Counted from the first letter of the stretch, positions 23,440 to 37,595 are shown. The stretch is DNA of 64,000 nucleotides from Tillandsia leiboldiana (GCA_029204045.2 CM055060.1:52163378-52227377), one strand, 5' to 3'. Translations and numbers: made by a program. Notes: a model not told the origin generated them from the letters alone.

Positions 23440-23662
23440 TTGAGCTCATATGTTTTTAAAAGTATCAAGTCATTAAGTGCTAATAAGCCCTTGGATGAAA
23501 TGATGTGTAGTTAGGATGATAGTGGGCCTCTTAGATTAAATGAGTGGTTGGTGGAATAAAATGATCTATGGGATGAAATTTATCAAAGGAATAGATCTAA
23601 CAGTAGAAAACTTACAAGCACCAATTGCTTGGTGCATGTACAAGCATAGTAGCCGGACTCTG
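23440..23662 (-). mobile_element. MITE family A (TTAAAAGTA subtype), inverted copy
   Basis: Reads TGAGCTCATATGTTTTTAAA at the left and ends CATAGTAGCCGGACTC. It is the reverse orientation of the copy at 23697-23928, which ends in TTTAAAAGTATAGGAGCTCA. Confidence 0.75.
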
Positions 23663-23696
23663 TACAAGCACCAAGCAAGCTTCTACCATTAGGATG

Positions 23697-23928
23697 TAGA
23701 GTCCGGCTATTATGCTTGTACAAGTACCAACCAATTGGTGCTTGTAAGTTTTTTACCGTTAGATCTATCTCTTTGACTAATTTCATCTTTTAGATCATTC
23801 TATTCCACCAACCATTCACTTAACCTAAAGGACCCACTATCATCATAACAATACATCTTTTCATCCAATGGCTAAAACCTATAAGAACCAATGATTTGGT
23901 ACTTTTAAAAGTATAGGAGCTCAATATA
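23697..23928 (+). mobile_element. MITE family A (TTAAAAGTA subtype), head-to-head with previous
   Basis: Begins GAGTCCGGCTATTATGCTTG and ends TTTAAAAGTATAGGAGCTCA. With 23440-23662 it forms a large inverted pair. Confidence 0.75.
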
Positions 23929-23947
23929 TATATATATATATATATAT

Positions 23948-24188
23948 AGTTCGACTACTATACTCTTATGAGTAAAATTCTTACGTACTCATAAGTTTTT
24001 ATTCCTTGGATGAAGGAATGTGCGATTAGAATTATAGTAGTTTTTAGAATTTATACTATTTCACCATCAACCTAGTAAACCCTAGGGGGACCACTATCAT
24101 CCTAACCGCATATTCCTTCATCCAAGGCGAAAAAGTTATGAGTACAAAGGGGCCGGTTTATAATCATAAGAGCATAGTAACCCTACTA
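23948..24188. mobile_element. MITE family A (TCTTATGAGTA subtype)
   Basis: Begins AGTTCGACTACTATACTCTT and ends CATAAGAGCATAGTAACCC, between TA arrays at 23926-23947 and 24187-24206. Confidence 0.75.
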
Positions 24189-24206
24189 TATATATATATA
24201 TATATA

Positions 24207-24375
24207 GGAAAATGCTATGTGTACATCCCTTTCGGGGTGTACATCATACACCCCACCTATCTAAGGGTGGGGGTGTGATGATGGGTCACTTGATGTGACC
24301 CGTAAAAAATATCGCCATCATTAAAATGGTGAAGGTGTATGATGTACACCCCTTCGGGGTGTACATGTAGCATTG

Positions 24376-24378
<3 letters not shown>
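24207..24378. mobile_element. MITE family B copy
   Basis: GGAAAATGCTATGTGTACATC to GGGGTGTACATGTAGCATTG, with central GGTCACTTGATGTGACC. Close to the copy at 9606-9778 and flanked by TA repeats on both sides. Confidence 0.85.
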
Positions 24379-24441
<63 letters not shown>

Positions 24442-24458
24442 GAGAGAGAGAGAGAGAA
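24379..24458. repeat. (TA)n array followed by (GA)n
   Basis: About 60 bp of TA repeats, then short GA repeats leading into the next MITE. Confidence 0.95.
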
Positions 24459-24461
24459 AGA

Positions 24462-25020
<559 letters not shown>

Positions 25021-25110
<90 letters not shown>
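25021..25110. repeat. (TA)n(GA)n compound microsatellite
   Basis: TA repeats to about 25052, then about 58 bp of GA repeats. Confidence 0.95.
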
Positions 25111-25111
<1 letters not shown>

Positions 25112-26785
25112 CTTGTATATTTTTAGAAGCATGAATGTTTTCTGTACTTCTAAATTATTTTTAATATTAAAACTCTCGAATTGATGATCGACTCTGTTAA
25201 ATAAATTAAGAAAGCCACAACTACGAGCACGATTTAGACTTTAGGCTAAATATTTTCTATACCCAAAATTATACCAAACCCTCAAGTGTACGTGTGGAGA
25301 GGAGAACAACTACTGTAACGTAAATCAGCATCAAATTAAAATCATTTATATTTATTTAAAAATTAAAGAAAAATAAGTAAAACCTAATTAAGTAGGAAAT
25401 GGAGAAGTACCGAATGAAATAAAGACACAAAAAATGGCCAAGGACTAGTGATGGAGACACTTAAACTGTAGTAGTGGGTAGATGTGGTGCTGGTGGAGAT
25501 AGAGACAATACTTAACCCACCTATAAATATCAATTTCCCTTCATTTATTTTGGTTTTAGTGATTTAAATTCAATTCCAATGGGACAATAATGTTGGGCCC
25601 TTTGCTTCTTAATTTGTTTGTGCATGTGGATAAAATACCTACCAGCTTTAGTAAAACAAAAAAAATAAAATAGCAGATGTTATCTAAAATAGTGTTGATT
25701 GATTTACATGCCCATTTATTAGTGATCACGTAACATTTTATTTAGATTAAAGTAAATTTTTATATATTGGTTATTGTTTTTTTACTTGGCTTGATGTCCA
25801 AGTACAGGATAATTTTTTAGATGATTTATTAGCTAAAATAAAAGTACACAAGAGATGATTCATCCCATTGAAAAGCACATTAAGGACCACGTTATGGGCT
25901 TCTTTTTGAAGCACTGGTGTTGGAAAATGATAGCCCTATTATTCAACAAAAAAATTAATGGAGATTACTGTAAATTATATGAAAATTAAAATCATATTTT
26001 TTTGTTATAAATTCAATTTTTAAAGACGGATTATAGACGGCGATTTTTTCTTGTGATTCCTTCTCGTTTACGGTATGTAAAAAAACGAAATACTTTTAGT
26101 CTAATTTTTAATTATTTTTGTCTATTAAAAATTTATTAAAATATATTCTAATCGTTGGATCAATTATATTCTTAGGAATCGTCTTGAATAAATTACGTGG
26201 GTCACATTCAATAATTATCTTCAAACTAAAATTATTTTATCTGCTGTACATTATGTGAATTGAATAAATTACATGGGTCACATTCAATAATTATCTTCAA
26301 ATTAAAATTATTTCATTTGCTGTACATTATGTGAATGGCACAAATCTCAATGTCGTGCTAATAAGTGAATAGAATGGTCTTACAACAGGGATTGTTTGCA
26401 CCAACTTTTTTTCTTTTTTTTTTCTTATTAGACACTAGCTAAATTAATCACATTTGGGGTCCATTAGTCATAATCACATTTTTATTTTTGAATACTAGTT
26501 TCAACTTTTGTGACCACAAGTGAAAAGAACACAGAAGCTTTTTACAACAAGGTTTTTTTCTTTTCTTTTTTTTTTTTTTGGTTCCTGCTTAACATTTAAT
26601 CAAATGCTGTGTAGAATGTGAGGATATATCTATATAAGATGATTTGTGCCAAGATTTGAGCATTAGGATTAGCCTCAAGAGAAGGGAGCACCTTATAATT
26701 GTCTAATAGTGTAAGAGTATGAGCTAGTTGAGCCCCACATATACCATGCATTTTCCATTACTTCAAGGGTTACCAATCAAGTTAC
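25111..26785. other. AT-rich intergenic, no gene seen
   Basis: The first 90 bp resemble the start of the element at 17701 (TTTTTAGAAGCATG). A 76-bp tandem duplication lies at 26186-26337, each copy starting GAATAAATTACRTGGGTCAC. No coding region or RNA gene is recognisable. Confidence 0.5.
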
Positions 26786-26990
26786 TGTAACGATCCGGCC
26801 TACTAATAATAATAACTTATTTGGCACAAATCAAAGCTTAAAATAACTAATAATAATAACTTATTTGGCACAAATCAAAGCTTAAAATACTTAAGTTCAG
26901 TTATTATTATTTTCCTGTTTAGGCCTGACGTCTTTATAAGTCCAAACACATATACAGTCCAAGATCATCAGATTTGGCTCTGATACCAAA
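26786..26990 (-). mobile_element. TRIM-family remnant (3' LTR plus leader)
   Basis: On the minus strand the order is a tRNA-Met-type primer binding site TGGTATCAGAGC (26988-26977), a leader with GACGTCAGGCCTAAAC, then an LTR ending GGATCGTTACAG. The 5' LTR is missing. The LTR contains an extra 44-bp tandem duplication (CTAATAATAATAACTTATTT at 26803 and 26847). Confidence 0.65.
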
Positions 26991-27648
26991 TATAGAAATT
27001 TATATGATATAAAATAAAATCGATTACATACCAACAATATTCAGGATCATAAATAAAACTGTAAAATAACTTGATTAAACAGCGGAAGCAAAAGAAATTC
27101 GGTTGCAATACGAACAGTACTAACCGAACTAAGTGATCTGGTTTCTCCTCCTTTCTCAGGCACTCTCCCATATGGTGTGAATTTAATGGATAATCTTATC
27201 AGAATACACATGAGTAGCTGGCAGGACCAGTACCCCTTTATATAAATTTCAGATCGACTTTCCATCAAAGTCTGATTAGGATTATATTTAATTTAAATGG
27301 ATGAGAAAGAAATAAGATATACCATATCAAGTAATTTTATATCTTTTAGGATTGATCCTTATTTATAGTAAATTCAAATTTGAATATAATTAATTAGCCC
27401 ACATATATAAAAATCGTAATCGTTACCACATATATATTAATTGGTTCCTTCATCCTATAGAAATATTAGGGTTAATTGCACAACTTTTTTCAATCTTTTT
27501 CTAATTTTTTGTTTGATCTCCAATCTTTTTCTATTTTGTAATCAAATATCTAAACTCTACCTTTTGCTCTAAGTTCTATCTTTATAAGCATATTCATTCA
27601 TTCTAGCATAATATCAGAAACTAAAACATGAGCATCAATATTTGTAGA
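26991..27648. other. Intergenic, no gene seen
   Basis: Short open frames on the minus strand (26968-27268) have no recognisable domain. Composition is AT-rich, and no element ends are evident. Confidence 0.5.
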
Positions 27649-27812
27649 AGGGCAATGCTAGGTGTACACTCCATAAAGAGTGTACATCATACACCCCATC
27701 TTATTCTGAAATAGATATATTTTTACTCGTCACATCGAGTGACGTGTGAAATGCATCCCATCCTAGAATGGAGTGGGATGTAGAATGTACACCCTTTATG
27801 GGGTGTACAATT
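27649..27812. mobile_element. MITE family B copy (diverged)
   Basis: GGGCAATGCTAGGTGTACAC to GGGGTGTACAATTATATA; central CGTCACATCGAGTGACG palindrome. Confidence 0.75.
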
Positions 27813-29105
27813 ATATATACCTTTTGTGGTATTAATGCCATGTTTGCACCAAATTTTGTCGTATAGTGATTTTTGTTAGAAGCAATGACACTTTTGATTA
27901 ATCAAAATATATATACACTGAAAATAAGTTGGGGACCAAATAAAAAACTGAATAACCATTGGGGACCAATGGGTGTAATCGACCCATACTTGTTACATAA
28001 AATACATGTTCTCTATGGCACTAAAAAAAAAAAAGATAAAAAAGAACCAAATTAGCATGTAAATATATTGAGCCATTTTGGACCACAACATCATATTATA
28101 GTGGTGTGCGTGGCCCATGCATTACATTCCTAATTAATTGGTCAACAAAAGAATAATTGTGACCCCACAAACAAAACAAAAAAAAATCTTCTGGAGATAG
28201 ATTTGTACAAACATAACAAAAAAAAGGAAAAAAAAAAGTAGGTTATTAATTAATTAGAAAAATATGATGTGGTTGAGTTTGGATTGGAACACGTACGAAT
28301 CCCACAACATATATGCATGTGTAACCCTTTCAATACAACAATAATTTCTTTCCCCATCCTTTGTTTTTCACATATGTCTATGACTTTATCTTTATTCTAT
28401 TCATGTTTCTATATATTTGTGATTATTTTGTTGGATGAGGAAATTTTTTTACTTTTCTTTTTTCTAACCACACTACTACACCTAACATAATACAAGAACA
28501 AAATTTATATATAATTTATGTTCCATCTCTTATAATTTTGTCCAAACACAAGTTGATTCTTCATGATCTTTATATTTTCAAATTATTAAAACATTTTAAT
28601 ATAATATTTTCGGTTTTATTATATGATTGAGCTGTGATACAATTTCATAATTTTTTTTTTTTTTTCTGATCTATGCAGAATCTGTGGATTGAACCAACAC
28701 TCCAGATATTAATCGAATAAGAAACTATATAATTAGTTGATGATCAGGAGAATTTTCATTGTTAGTTTTTGCTTCACATGGAAAAGTTCTTTTATGGATT
28801 ATACAAATGTGGGATTTAATAGTAGTTTGGTAAAATAGTGGTTGCATTCGTAGAAGAAATGATTAGAGTTGTTGGTGGGCTCTTAATTATAAAATGTTAG
28901 GCATGGTTCGAAGACAAGTTAGGCACTAAGTACTTGATTAAATGATTGGTATAATTTCACAATCATTAAGGCTCCTTTGTCCTAAATTTATAAATCCTTG
29001 CCTGGCATCTTACATCCTTGGATTCAAAAATTTTAAAAAAAAAAAAACAATTGAGAAAAAAAAAAATAAAACTAGTAAATAAAACTTAGGTGTACATTTT
29101 ATATA
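27813..29105. other. AT-rich intergenic, no gene seen
   Basis: Poly-A tracts near 28021 and 28205 and scattered short frames only. No domain, RNA gene or transposon terminus was recognised. Confidence 0.5.
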
Positions 29106-29280
29106 AGAAAAATGCTACTTGTACACCCGTAAGGGGTGTACATCTCACACCCCCACCCATCTAAGGGTGGGGGTGTGATGAGGGGTCACTTAATGTGACC
29201 CGTAAAAAACATCGACACCATTAAATGGGTGGAGGTGTAGGATGTACACCCATTCGGGGTGTACATGTAGCATTACTCTT
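29106..29280. mobile_element. MITE family B copy
   Basis: AGAAAAATGCTACTTGTACAC to GGGGTGTACATGTAGCATTAC, with central GGTCACTTAATGTGACC. Confidence 0.8.
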
Positions 29281-29289
29281 TATATAAAA

Positions 29290-29470
29290 GACATGAATAC
29301 TAATAATGATAACTGGATTTAGGCCCAATGAGTTGATATTGCTACTAGATAGGGTCGTTATATATGGTATTAGAGTCAATCACTAGCCGAAAGTGTATGA
29401 CAGAGATTGAGTATATAAGATATATGAACACTCGTAATAATAACTGGCTTATACATTTTGTATTGTGGTT
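29290..29470 (+). mobile_element. TRIM-family remnant
   Basis: An LTR-like stretch with ACTAATAATGATAACTGG and GGGTCGTTATA is followed by TGGTATTAGAGT at 29365-29376, a mutated tRNA-Met primer binding site. A shortened leader and a second LTR-like stretch (GTAATAATAACTGGCTTA) follow. Confidence 0.55.
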
Positions 29471-29821
29471 TGCGTCCCAGTGTCTACGGTTACTAATTTA
29501 TATATGCCCCACTTACAACTACCTACAGGTGTAAATCCCAACTTTGGACTAGTAAATAATTTCATCATGTAAAGCATTGGAAGTTTCTATGAATCCAAAA
29601 TTAATTAATTTGAACATTGTCCATCTAAAAATATTAAGTTTATCATAAAATTAACAATGTGTGCAATACATAGGATGTTAATTGGGCCAAATTGGGCCTT
29701 GCAAAATTATGTGGAGTGTACTCCTACTTTAAAACGGAGAACATATTTCTATATGATTTTACCCCCCAACGTCTTTTCGTGCAATGACGTCAGCCGGCAG
29801 TCCAATGAAATAAAACAAGGA

Positions 29822-29989
29822 AAAAGCTAAATATATACCTCATTTGATGTATATATCTTACACCACATTCATCCTAGGATAGAATAAATTTTATTCGTCA
29901 CTTTAAAATGACGAATAAATAAATGTCCATTTTAGGATGGGTTAGATGTAGGATGTACACCCCAAATAGGATGTACATGTAGCATAGTA
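29822..29989. mobile_element. MITE family B copy (diverged)
   Basis: AAGCTAAATATATACCTC to GGATGTACATGTAGCATAG, with the central palindrome CGTCACTTTAAAATGACG. Confidence 0.65.
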
Positions 29990-30528
29990 GGACAGACGAG
30001 AAGCCCCAGCTTTTTTCTATAGTAATTCTTTGCCATTATTTTATAATATTAAAAAAAAAAAAAGAGTTGAGTTTGAAAATATTTTTAAATTTTTCACACA
30101 TTTCAAAATATAAAAATGAATGCCTTTGGACATCATAATCCCTAGCTAATCCTAAATAGTGGTGATTATTAATAGGTACAAATGTACAGAACACATAACT
30201 TATATTAACTATAAGCCATTTCGAATTCTCTACCCAATCTTTACTTCATAAAGTTCTCACAATTATAAATTTATTAAAATAAATAATTAATTTAAATTTT
30301 AAAGTTAAACAATTATTGACTGATTCAAATTCAACCAATTAAAAAATCAGATGATAAAATTAAAATTTTAAAATGTTAGATACATAATTCAAAATGACCT
30401 ATATCACAGGTAAATTTTATATATTTTCATCTTATAAATATCTAGAATTTCAGCATCCTATCATCTTACATATGCAAAATTGTATTACACATGATAAAAA
30501 AAAAAATGATGAAAAAATATATTATCGA
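29990..30528. other. AT-rich intergenic, no gene seen
   Basis: No recognisable coding, RNA or mobile-element signal up to the solo LTR. Confidence 0.5.
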
Positions 30529-30533
30529 TTATT

Positions 30534-33500
30534 TGTCACGCCCCGAGTTCAAAAACCAGTGTATAAAATTTTTTTTTTTTTTAATAAATCAGAGTTGCAA
30601 AAACAGCCAGGGCAATGACAGACCGCCACATATATAGAAGAGTCCCAATCCCCTATGGAATTGAGCCTTTTCTATATATGCACGGCTAGCTTGGCAACAA
30701 CATCAGAGTACTAACTACGTACAACTCTAAACAATATTACAAGTTAACTTTACAACTATCTTTACAGATATACAACTGAAATACAATTTCCTTTCTCTCA
30801 ACATCTATTACATAACTTTTCGGCTGTCCAGGGTCAACCTCTATATCGATACCTCGCCAATTCGTCCCGACATCCCAACACCCGCGCGACCTGAAAAACA
30901 GTCACCCGAGGGTGTGAGACACACCGGAGTGTATCCCAGTGGGCACGACGAGCCGAGAAATAGCAGATCGTACCTACTGGTATACAATACTAGAGGATAG
31001 TAAAAGATCACTGTTAGGAAAAGCAATTATCATAAAGGAGCAGTGTTTACTCGAAGTAAAGTCATTATGAGTTAAGACAGATAAGAAATATCATTATGGG
31101 ATAAACATGGAGATTAACCATTTATTATAATGGAAGCAATGTGGAGATCAACAAGTATATCCTCATGAAAGTGTCATGGAGTGTCAGCAGATATGAAAGC
31201 ACGGGTAGGATCAGCAACTCAATAATCATGATACTAAAAGTAAAGGCATCATATCAAATCTCGACATGTATAGGTGGATAATTGAAATCAAATCCAGGAA
31301 TCAATGGATAATGAAGTAAACATAACAATCAGCTACTCATGCATCAATAGATGAAATACTAAAATCAACTCAATCTCAAGCCACCATATTGGTCATCAAG
31401 ACCTCACGGGAAAAACCTCGCCGAACCTGGCACCAACCTGGCTGACATACTCCGGCACCCTCGGGCACTAACCTGGGAGTCAACACTCCGGCACCCTTAG
31501 GCACTAACCTGGGAGTCACGGGTAGCTACTGCTAACCACTTTACCGGTAAAGAACATCTACACGGGTAGCTACTCCGCTGATGTTCGTGAAGTACAGCAG
31601 TGCGGGCGATAAATAATGCGAATGCTCAAGCTCACGGTCCTCTGACCGGGTAATCGGCAATAAGCCGGGAACTATCCCCTTTGGGATTCAGCAATAATAC
31701 CATATCAGAATATCATCTCAATCACATGCAAGAACAACAGCAACTATAATGATCCAGGAACAATCAGGGGAACTGATATCTCAGATATCGCAATAATCAC
31801 GAACCGGTACTAACATGGAAATCAACTACAAATCGATCATACAACTAAACACATGATGTTTTTTGAGAAAACATTTTGAAAACAAGTTCTAGGTCCAAAC
31901 TTCGAAGAGCAATGCCTTTGTCCTATCAAACAAGAACAGACTCAGGCGACCCTACGAAGCTCGGTAAAAACATCTATTTAATAAAATCATGTATTTAGCA
32001 GTATAACGGGTGAACAACAAGCCGAAACAATCTGATCAACGATGAAATGTCAGAATCAACTGAATCTCAACTCATATGCAGGAATAATTATCAACTAATC
32101 CAATCAAGGATGCAATATCAGAATCAACTGAATCTCAACTCATAGGCAGGAATATGATCAACCACAACTAGAACATGAATCAGGATATAGATACTGATAA
32201 TCAAGTATAAATGTGCAAATAAGTATTGACCAATCAGGCAAAGCAACAAATAGTAATATAACTCAATCAAAGGCAGATAGGCTCAAATATAATTTAGGTT
32301 AACAAACACAGGGGTCCAACCAATACCGTACACAGAGGGCCGAAATGATAAAGCCCGAACCGAAGATAAACCCACCTGTCGTTTTGCAGGCGACCAAACT
32401 GTATCGACTGAACGCTCGAAACCAGAGGCAAACCGTGCCAACCTGAATCAAAAATACTGTTCAGGGAAAACTCAAACCCGACCAACAACTTACCTAGACC
32501 CTTAAGGTTTTCAAAAACCGCACTTTCAATGCATTTTGAGCACTGTTTTCGCTCGTTCTCCTAAACAGAAAATCATTTTTTACGAGCCGTCACCTCCAGC
32601 AGGTGACATTTATCTTGCTGAACACCGTGCTCACACATTTGTGGCAGCACGCAACCCGAGGAAAACTTCGGGCCATAAAACACTCCTCTAACATAGCCAT
32701 TTTGCATTTTCGTTTCTCCGGATCATCGAAACCTAAATCTAACGCGAGCATCGCGTCCAGTGACCCCAAATTAGCCAGGAATGCACTGTCGCGGCTTCGC
32801 AAACAGTCCGGAACAGTGTTTGGGTCAAACATTACTCTTAAAGGTAATTATACTATAACTTTCTATCCATTCATCAATTACTAAAACTTTGTATATGAAA
32901 GTGTCTCTGGACAGTGTCAAGATACCAGGGCTCACCCTAACTGTAGCCCAGATTTGTTGGTTCAACCAGAACCATAGTCTTGCACACTTACAAGTTCACA
33001 ATGCTCCAAACATAAATCCACACAGATCCAACTTGATCTGAAGTGAGCATCAAGCTCAGGGGACCATTTGAAGCATCTTTCATATTTACATCAAGGCCAG
33101 ATTCTATCAAAATCTTCATTGAGGCATTACATCGAACACTTGGTCTGCACTTCTCATGCACAAGCATACAAGCACAAAACCAAACTAGTTCTCAGCATAC
33201 ATTGCACCAAAAGCTTCCAAACTTGGAAGGAAATGATCCTCTAAGTTGCTAAAGTGTTTCCATCAATTTGGTCTTTCAGGTTTGCTCCTAAGTTCGGCCG
33301 CGGCAAGAGGTTGAAGATGAAGCCTTTGCTTCGAATTTCGTGACCATTCAACCAGAGGCTTCGGGGCTCAACCACTTGACCATACCTTCCCCAAAACTCA
33401 TAGCAAGCTTGCCTGGACCCGTGCCCGGCGACGAGGCACGGCGGCGACGGCGGCGGAGAAAGCTCCATTTCGAGCTTCTTCACCGTTAATGGCGGATTTT

Positions 33501-35138
33501 TAACGAGGCATCTTGGATACTTCCAACTTGGATGGAAATGCTCTAAAGAGTCATAGGAAGCTTCCCGACCATCTCACCCCGGCCAAAGATGGCCGGAGCG
33601 CCGGCGGCCGCAACATGGTGCAATTTTGGGTCAACCATGGCCGCACCAATTTGGTGCTGCATGGGTGCCATGCAAATGCATGGAGGCACTCCTCTAGCTC
33701 CCAGCAAGTGTTCTAGGTAGGTGGCCGGCGCTGGGGAAACTCGCCGGAGCCGGAGCAAGGAGCTCGACCAATTTTACAAAATTCCAAAAATTAGGGCTTT
33801 TAAGTTCTCCCAAAATACTCCACCATAAATTCACAAATTTTTCAGACTTAATCTACAGGTTACACAGTCCATACACACCAATTTTTAGCCTTTTTGGTTC
33901 ATTAGTTGTTGAGATTTGCAGAGGCGGAGCAAAATTAGGGTTCCGGCCATCTAATGCTCCCGCCGACCATGCACTTTGCATGGGAGCTCGGAGCTTGGCC
34001 TGTAGCATCCTAAGGACCTAAGAAGTCCACTGCTAAGGGTCTCGGGCTCATACAACCAGTGGTTAGAGCTCCTTACCTTTGCCGGACTCGGGGAAGATAG
34101 GAAGAAGCCGGAAATGGGTTCCTCTTCCACGTGCGGCCTTGGCAGCTACCAGCAAGGTCCAGAGGCACCAAGGAATTCCTCAGGGTACTCTAGATCCAGA
34201 CTTGAAGCAACTTGGTCCCAACCTCTTCCTCCTCTCTCACTCTCGGGTTCCTCTCAATGGGGTTTGATGTCTCTCGGCCACCACAGCACCCGAGGTTATA
34301 AAGAGATAACTCCTGGGAGTTATGAATCCCAAGAGCACCTCGTGTAACTCTCACACGAGTAGCCCAAAAGCCATTTTGAGTTTAATGCTATATTTTACCA
34401 AATTTCAAATAACCCCTTATACAAACAACCCTAAACTCTAAGGTCCCTCCTGTAGGTGACATTTGCATCCAGAACCTTAATGTATAAGCCTTGTTAATTT
34501 TTGATACATAAAATATTAGGGTTTCTTCCAAAATACCTCCCTTTTCGACACTTTTCACGCTTTTCGAGAAAATCTGCTCGACGAATCGCGAAACAGACTT
34601 CCCCACGACGTCCGGCTCGTCGAGACCTTCAAAGTAGGCTATTCATTTGTTTGATTTGGTGCTCGTATGAAATCTCGGGCCATCTTGTTCTGTATGTCGT
34701 AAACCGACGCACGCACTTCGATGCACCCGGATCGCCAAACGCGAAAACCGTCAGTGCCATTGCGCTCAGAACGTCGAAATTAACTAGGCTTGACTACTCA
34801 TACCCCTATGTCAGGGTTCCAGACAGTGAAACGGCCGATGACGATCGAATGACCATTTAAAATAGAGGTTACTATTCACAACTTAAGTTGTGGGACCCAT
34901 TTCTTCTTCGCTGTTTTGCGGAAAATTCGACCGTTGGATCGTCGACAAGTGAATATGAACTTTTCATGTTTCGTCGAGACGATCGCAATGGTGATCTCGG
35001 ATTTTCGAGATCAGGCCCCGATCAAAAGTCGGTATTTTAGGGCCACTATTGTCTATTATTTACCTATTTTTGCCATCCAAATAATTCAGATAATTATTTA
35101 AGCTTAGATTTTGGATTTTAAAAATCACGGTTACTACA
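30534..35138 (-). mobile_element. Solo LTR of 4.6 kb
   Basis: On the minus strand it begins TGTAGTAACCGTGA and ends CGGGGCGTGACA. The exact 5-bp target duplication TTATT is at 30529-30533 and 35139-35143. No gag or pol lies inside, so it is a solo LTR. It is related to the other long LTRs: its GCGACCCTACGAAGC block near 31950 matches GCATCGTAGGGTCGC at about 41408, and it is the inverted relative of 11279-14690. Short duplications occur inside: ACTCCGGCACCCT units at 31449-31515 and a roughly 70-bp repeat at about 32040-32155. A TATA-like CTTTATAACC lies at about 34295-34303 on the minus strand. Confidence 0.9.
34877..34892. promoter_or_regulatory. 16-bp palindrome CACAACTTAAGTTGTG in the LTR
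   Basis: A perfect palindrome beside ATAGTAACC (minus strand). The homologous site in the CACTA-borne LTR fragment (11666-11681) is CACGACTTAAGTCGTG, also perfect, with a paired change in both arms. Confidence 0.6.
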
Positions 35139-35494
35139 TTATTATATATTTTTTATAATTTCATCGAAAAACAAAAAATATTTATTTTTATATATTTTTA
35201 TCTCACAACTTTAGATTTACTTTAATACCAAACGTACCCAAGTAGAACTGCAACTACATCACTACACACAGCATGTGTGAAAACCAAAGGTATAGAAACG
35301 TACCCAAGTAGAACTGCAACTACATCACTGCACACAACATGTGTGAAAACCAAAGGTATAGAAACTTACAATAACCGACTGTTTGGCAAAAAACTTGATG
35401 GTTGGTATCCGAGGTCGCAAGTTTGAAGCCTAGTTGCTTCATATTTCTAGCTAAATTTATTTTTATAAACGAAGCGAGTAGCATACTACCTTTC

Positions 35495-35502
35495 TCCCCC
35501 CC

Positions 35503-35560
<58 letters not shown>
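35495..35560. repeat. Poly-C/poly-A homopolymer block
   Basis: About 27 C residues followed by about 36 A residues. Length here may be unreliable because of sequencing or assembly slippage. CT-rich and C-rich tracts follow to 35870. Confidence 0.9.
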
Positions 35561-35561
<1 letters not shown>

Positions 35562-36111
35562 TACAATAGGAACTCAATCAGTGGGTTCCTGCTCTCTCTC
35601 TCTCTCTCTCTCTCCCTCTCTCTCTCTCTCCTCTCTATCTCTCCATGGGTTTGCTAAGGTATTGTTTGGTTTGGGTACAAAGGGGGGATATCCCCCCTTT
35701 GTACCCAAACATAAATGGGATTGGGGCCCGGTTTGGGGGGGGGATACCCCATTCCCCTCCCCCTATCCCCCCCCCCTTTGTACCCAAACATAAATGGGAT
35801 TGGGGCCCGGTTTGGGGGGGATATCCCATTCCCCTCCCCCCCTCCCCCCCCCCCCCCCCCCCCCGTGAACTATACTCCCTCTTTCTCCCTGTGAGTGCCT
35901 CTACACTTCCCCCTAGGCGCCATTCTTCTTCCTTTGTTCATCTCCTTCAACTGCACGAAATTGGAGCTCCCCCTTCGGTTCCCCTTCATCTCTGCTACAC
36001 TATCTTCATCTCCTCCAACCGAACGACTCTCTCCGTCGTCGTCGTCGGCCTCTGTTTGCCCGATCTAGTCCACCCCGGTGTTTCGTGGAACCGCGGCCAT
36101 CGACCTTGTGT

Positions 36112-36790
36112 CCGGTCAGTGTTGCTCCTTGTGGGTTTTTTTTTTCGTGGTTGCCCGATCTGTGTATTTTTCGTGCTTGGCTACTTGTTTATCTCTGCTC
36201 CCTGTACCGAGGGTGCCCCGAGCTTCATCTCCGCTCCCCGCTCCCCCTCGTCGTCGCCGGACTTTGGACGAGCTGCTCCTTGTGGGTTTTTTTTTCGTGG
36301 TTGCCCGATCTGTGTAATTTTCGTGCTTGGCTAGTTGTTGATCTCTGCTCTCTGTACCGACCCGACCCGATCTTCATCTCTGCTCCCCGCTCCCTCTCGT
36401 CGTCGCCGGACTTTGGACGAGCTGCTCCTTGTGGGTTTTTTTTTCGTGGTTGCCCGATCTGTGTATTTGTCGTGCTTGGCTACTGTTGATCTGTGCTCCC
36501 TGTACCGAGGGTGCCCCGAGCTATTATTCTCTGCTCCCCGCTCCCCCTCGTCGTCGCCGGACTTTGGACGAGATGCTCCTTGTGGGGTTTTTTTTCGTGG
36601 TTGCCCAATCTGTGTATTTGTCGTGCTTGGCTACTGTTGATCTGTTCTCCCTGTACCGAGGGTGCCCCGAGCTTCATCTCTGCTCCCCGCTCCCCCTCGT
36701 CGTCGCCGGACTGTGAATGATCTGCTCCTTCTGAGTTTCTTTTTTTGTGGTTGCCCGATCTGTGTATTATTTGTGACATTGGCCCGAGGT
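36112..36790 (+). repeat. 150-bp minisatellite, five units
   Basis: GCTCCTTGTGGGTTTTTTTT recurs with GTGGG or its variant at 36131, 36282, 36431, 36582 and 36731, a period of 149-151 bp. Each unit also has GTGGTTGCCCGATCTGTGTA and TCGTCGTCGCCGGACT. It lies in the presumed leader or promoter of the Harbinger ORF1. The open frames across it are repeat-derived. Confidence 0.9.
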
Positions 36791-37595
36791 TCATCTCTGC
36801 TCCCTCCCTGTACCGAGGTTTCCCCTTCGGTTGCTCTCTGCTCCCCTCTACCGAGCTTGCTCTCTGCTCCCTGTACCGAGGTTGCTCTCTCCTCCCCTGC
36901 GCATCTCATCTTGCCGTGCTACCCCTATTTCTGCCATCGAAGGTGCAACCCTTCTTTTTATTCCAGTTCAAATATTATTGGATATAATGCCTAGTTTGCC
37001 TCTCATGATAAATGACGATGCTCTGTCATTACAAATATTTGTTTTGTTGGCTGCGGAATATGTATGTTTCATCGGTTAAGTATGGTGATGAAAATATAAA
37101 TGTTGGCGATGATGACGGTTACCATAGGCATTTGATGGATGGTATGGATTTACAATCCACTGCAACCCCATGCTTGTTGGAAACCACTTGAGCCCGTGTA
37201 CATAATAAGGCGATGATGACGGTTGCCATATGCGTTTAATGAATGGCATGAATTTAGAATCCACTGCAACCCCATACATATTGGAAACCACTTGAGCCCT
37301 TGTACATAATAACCCACTATTCCAATTTTGTGTAAATGGAAAAAAAAAATTGTATATATCGCATATTTCGTATGCCTCAACCGAGAATTTTTTTAGAAAT
37401 ACTATATTATGCAAGTCCTTATTTATCATGCCAATTATGTTATGCCATTATGTTATGCAATTCGAAATATGTTAAGCATCAAATATGTGTTGCTAATTGA
37501 ATGGCAATTATATTATGCAATTAGGTTAATGCCAAATATATTAATAAAAATATGGTATGCCAAAATATATAAAGTAGGACGTACATTATGTACAG

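Noticed and set aside
35645..36994. Multiple overlapping open frames
   Set aside because: Products of the 150-bp minisatellite and C-rich tracts; the same repeat is read in several frames.
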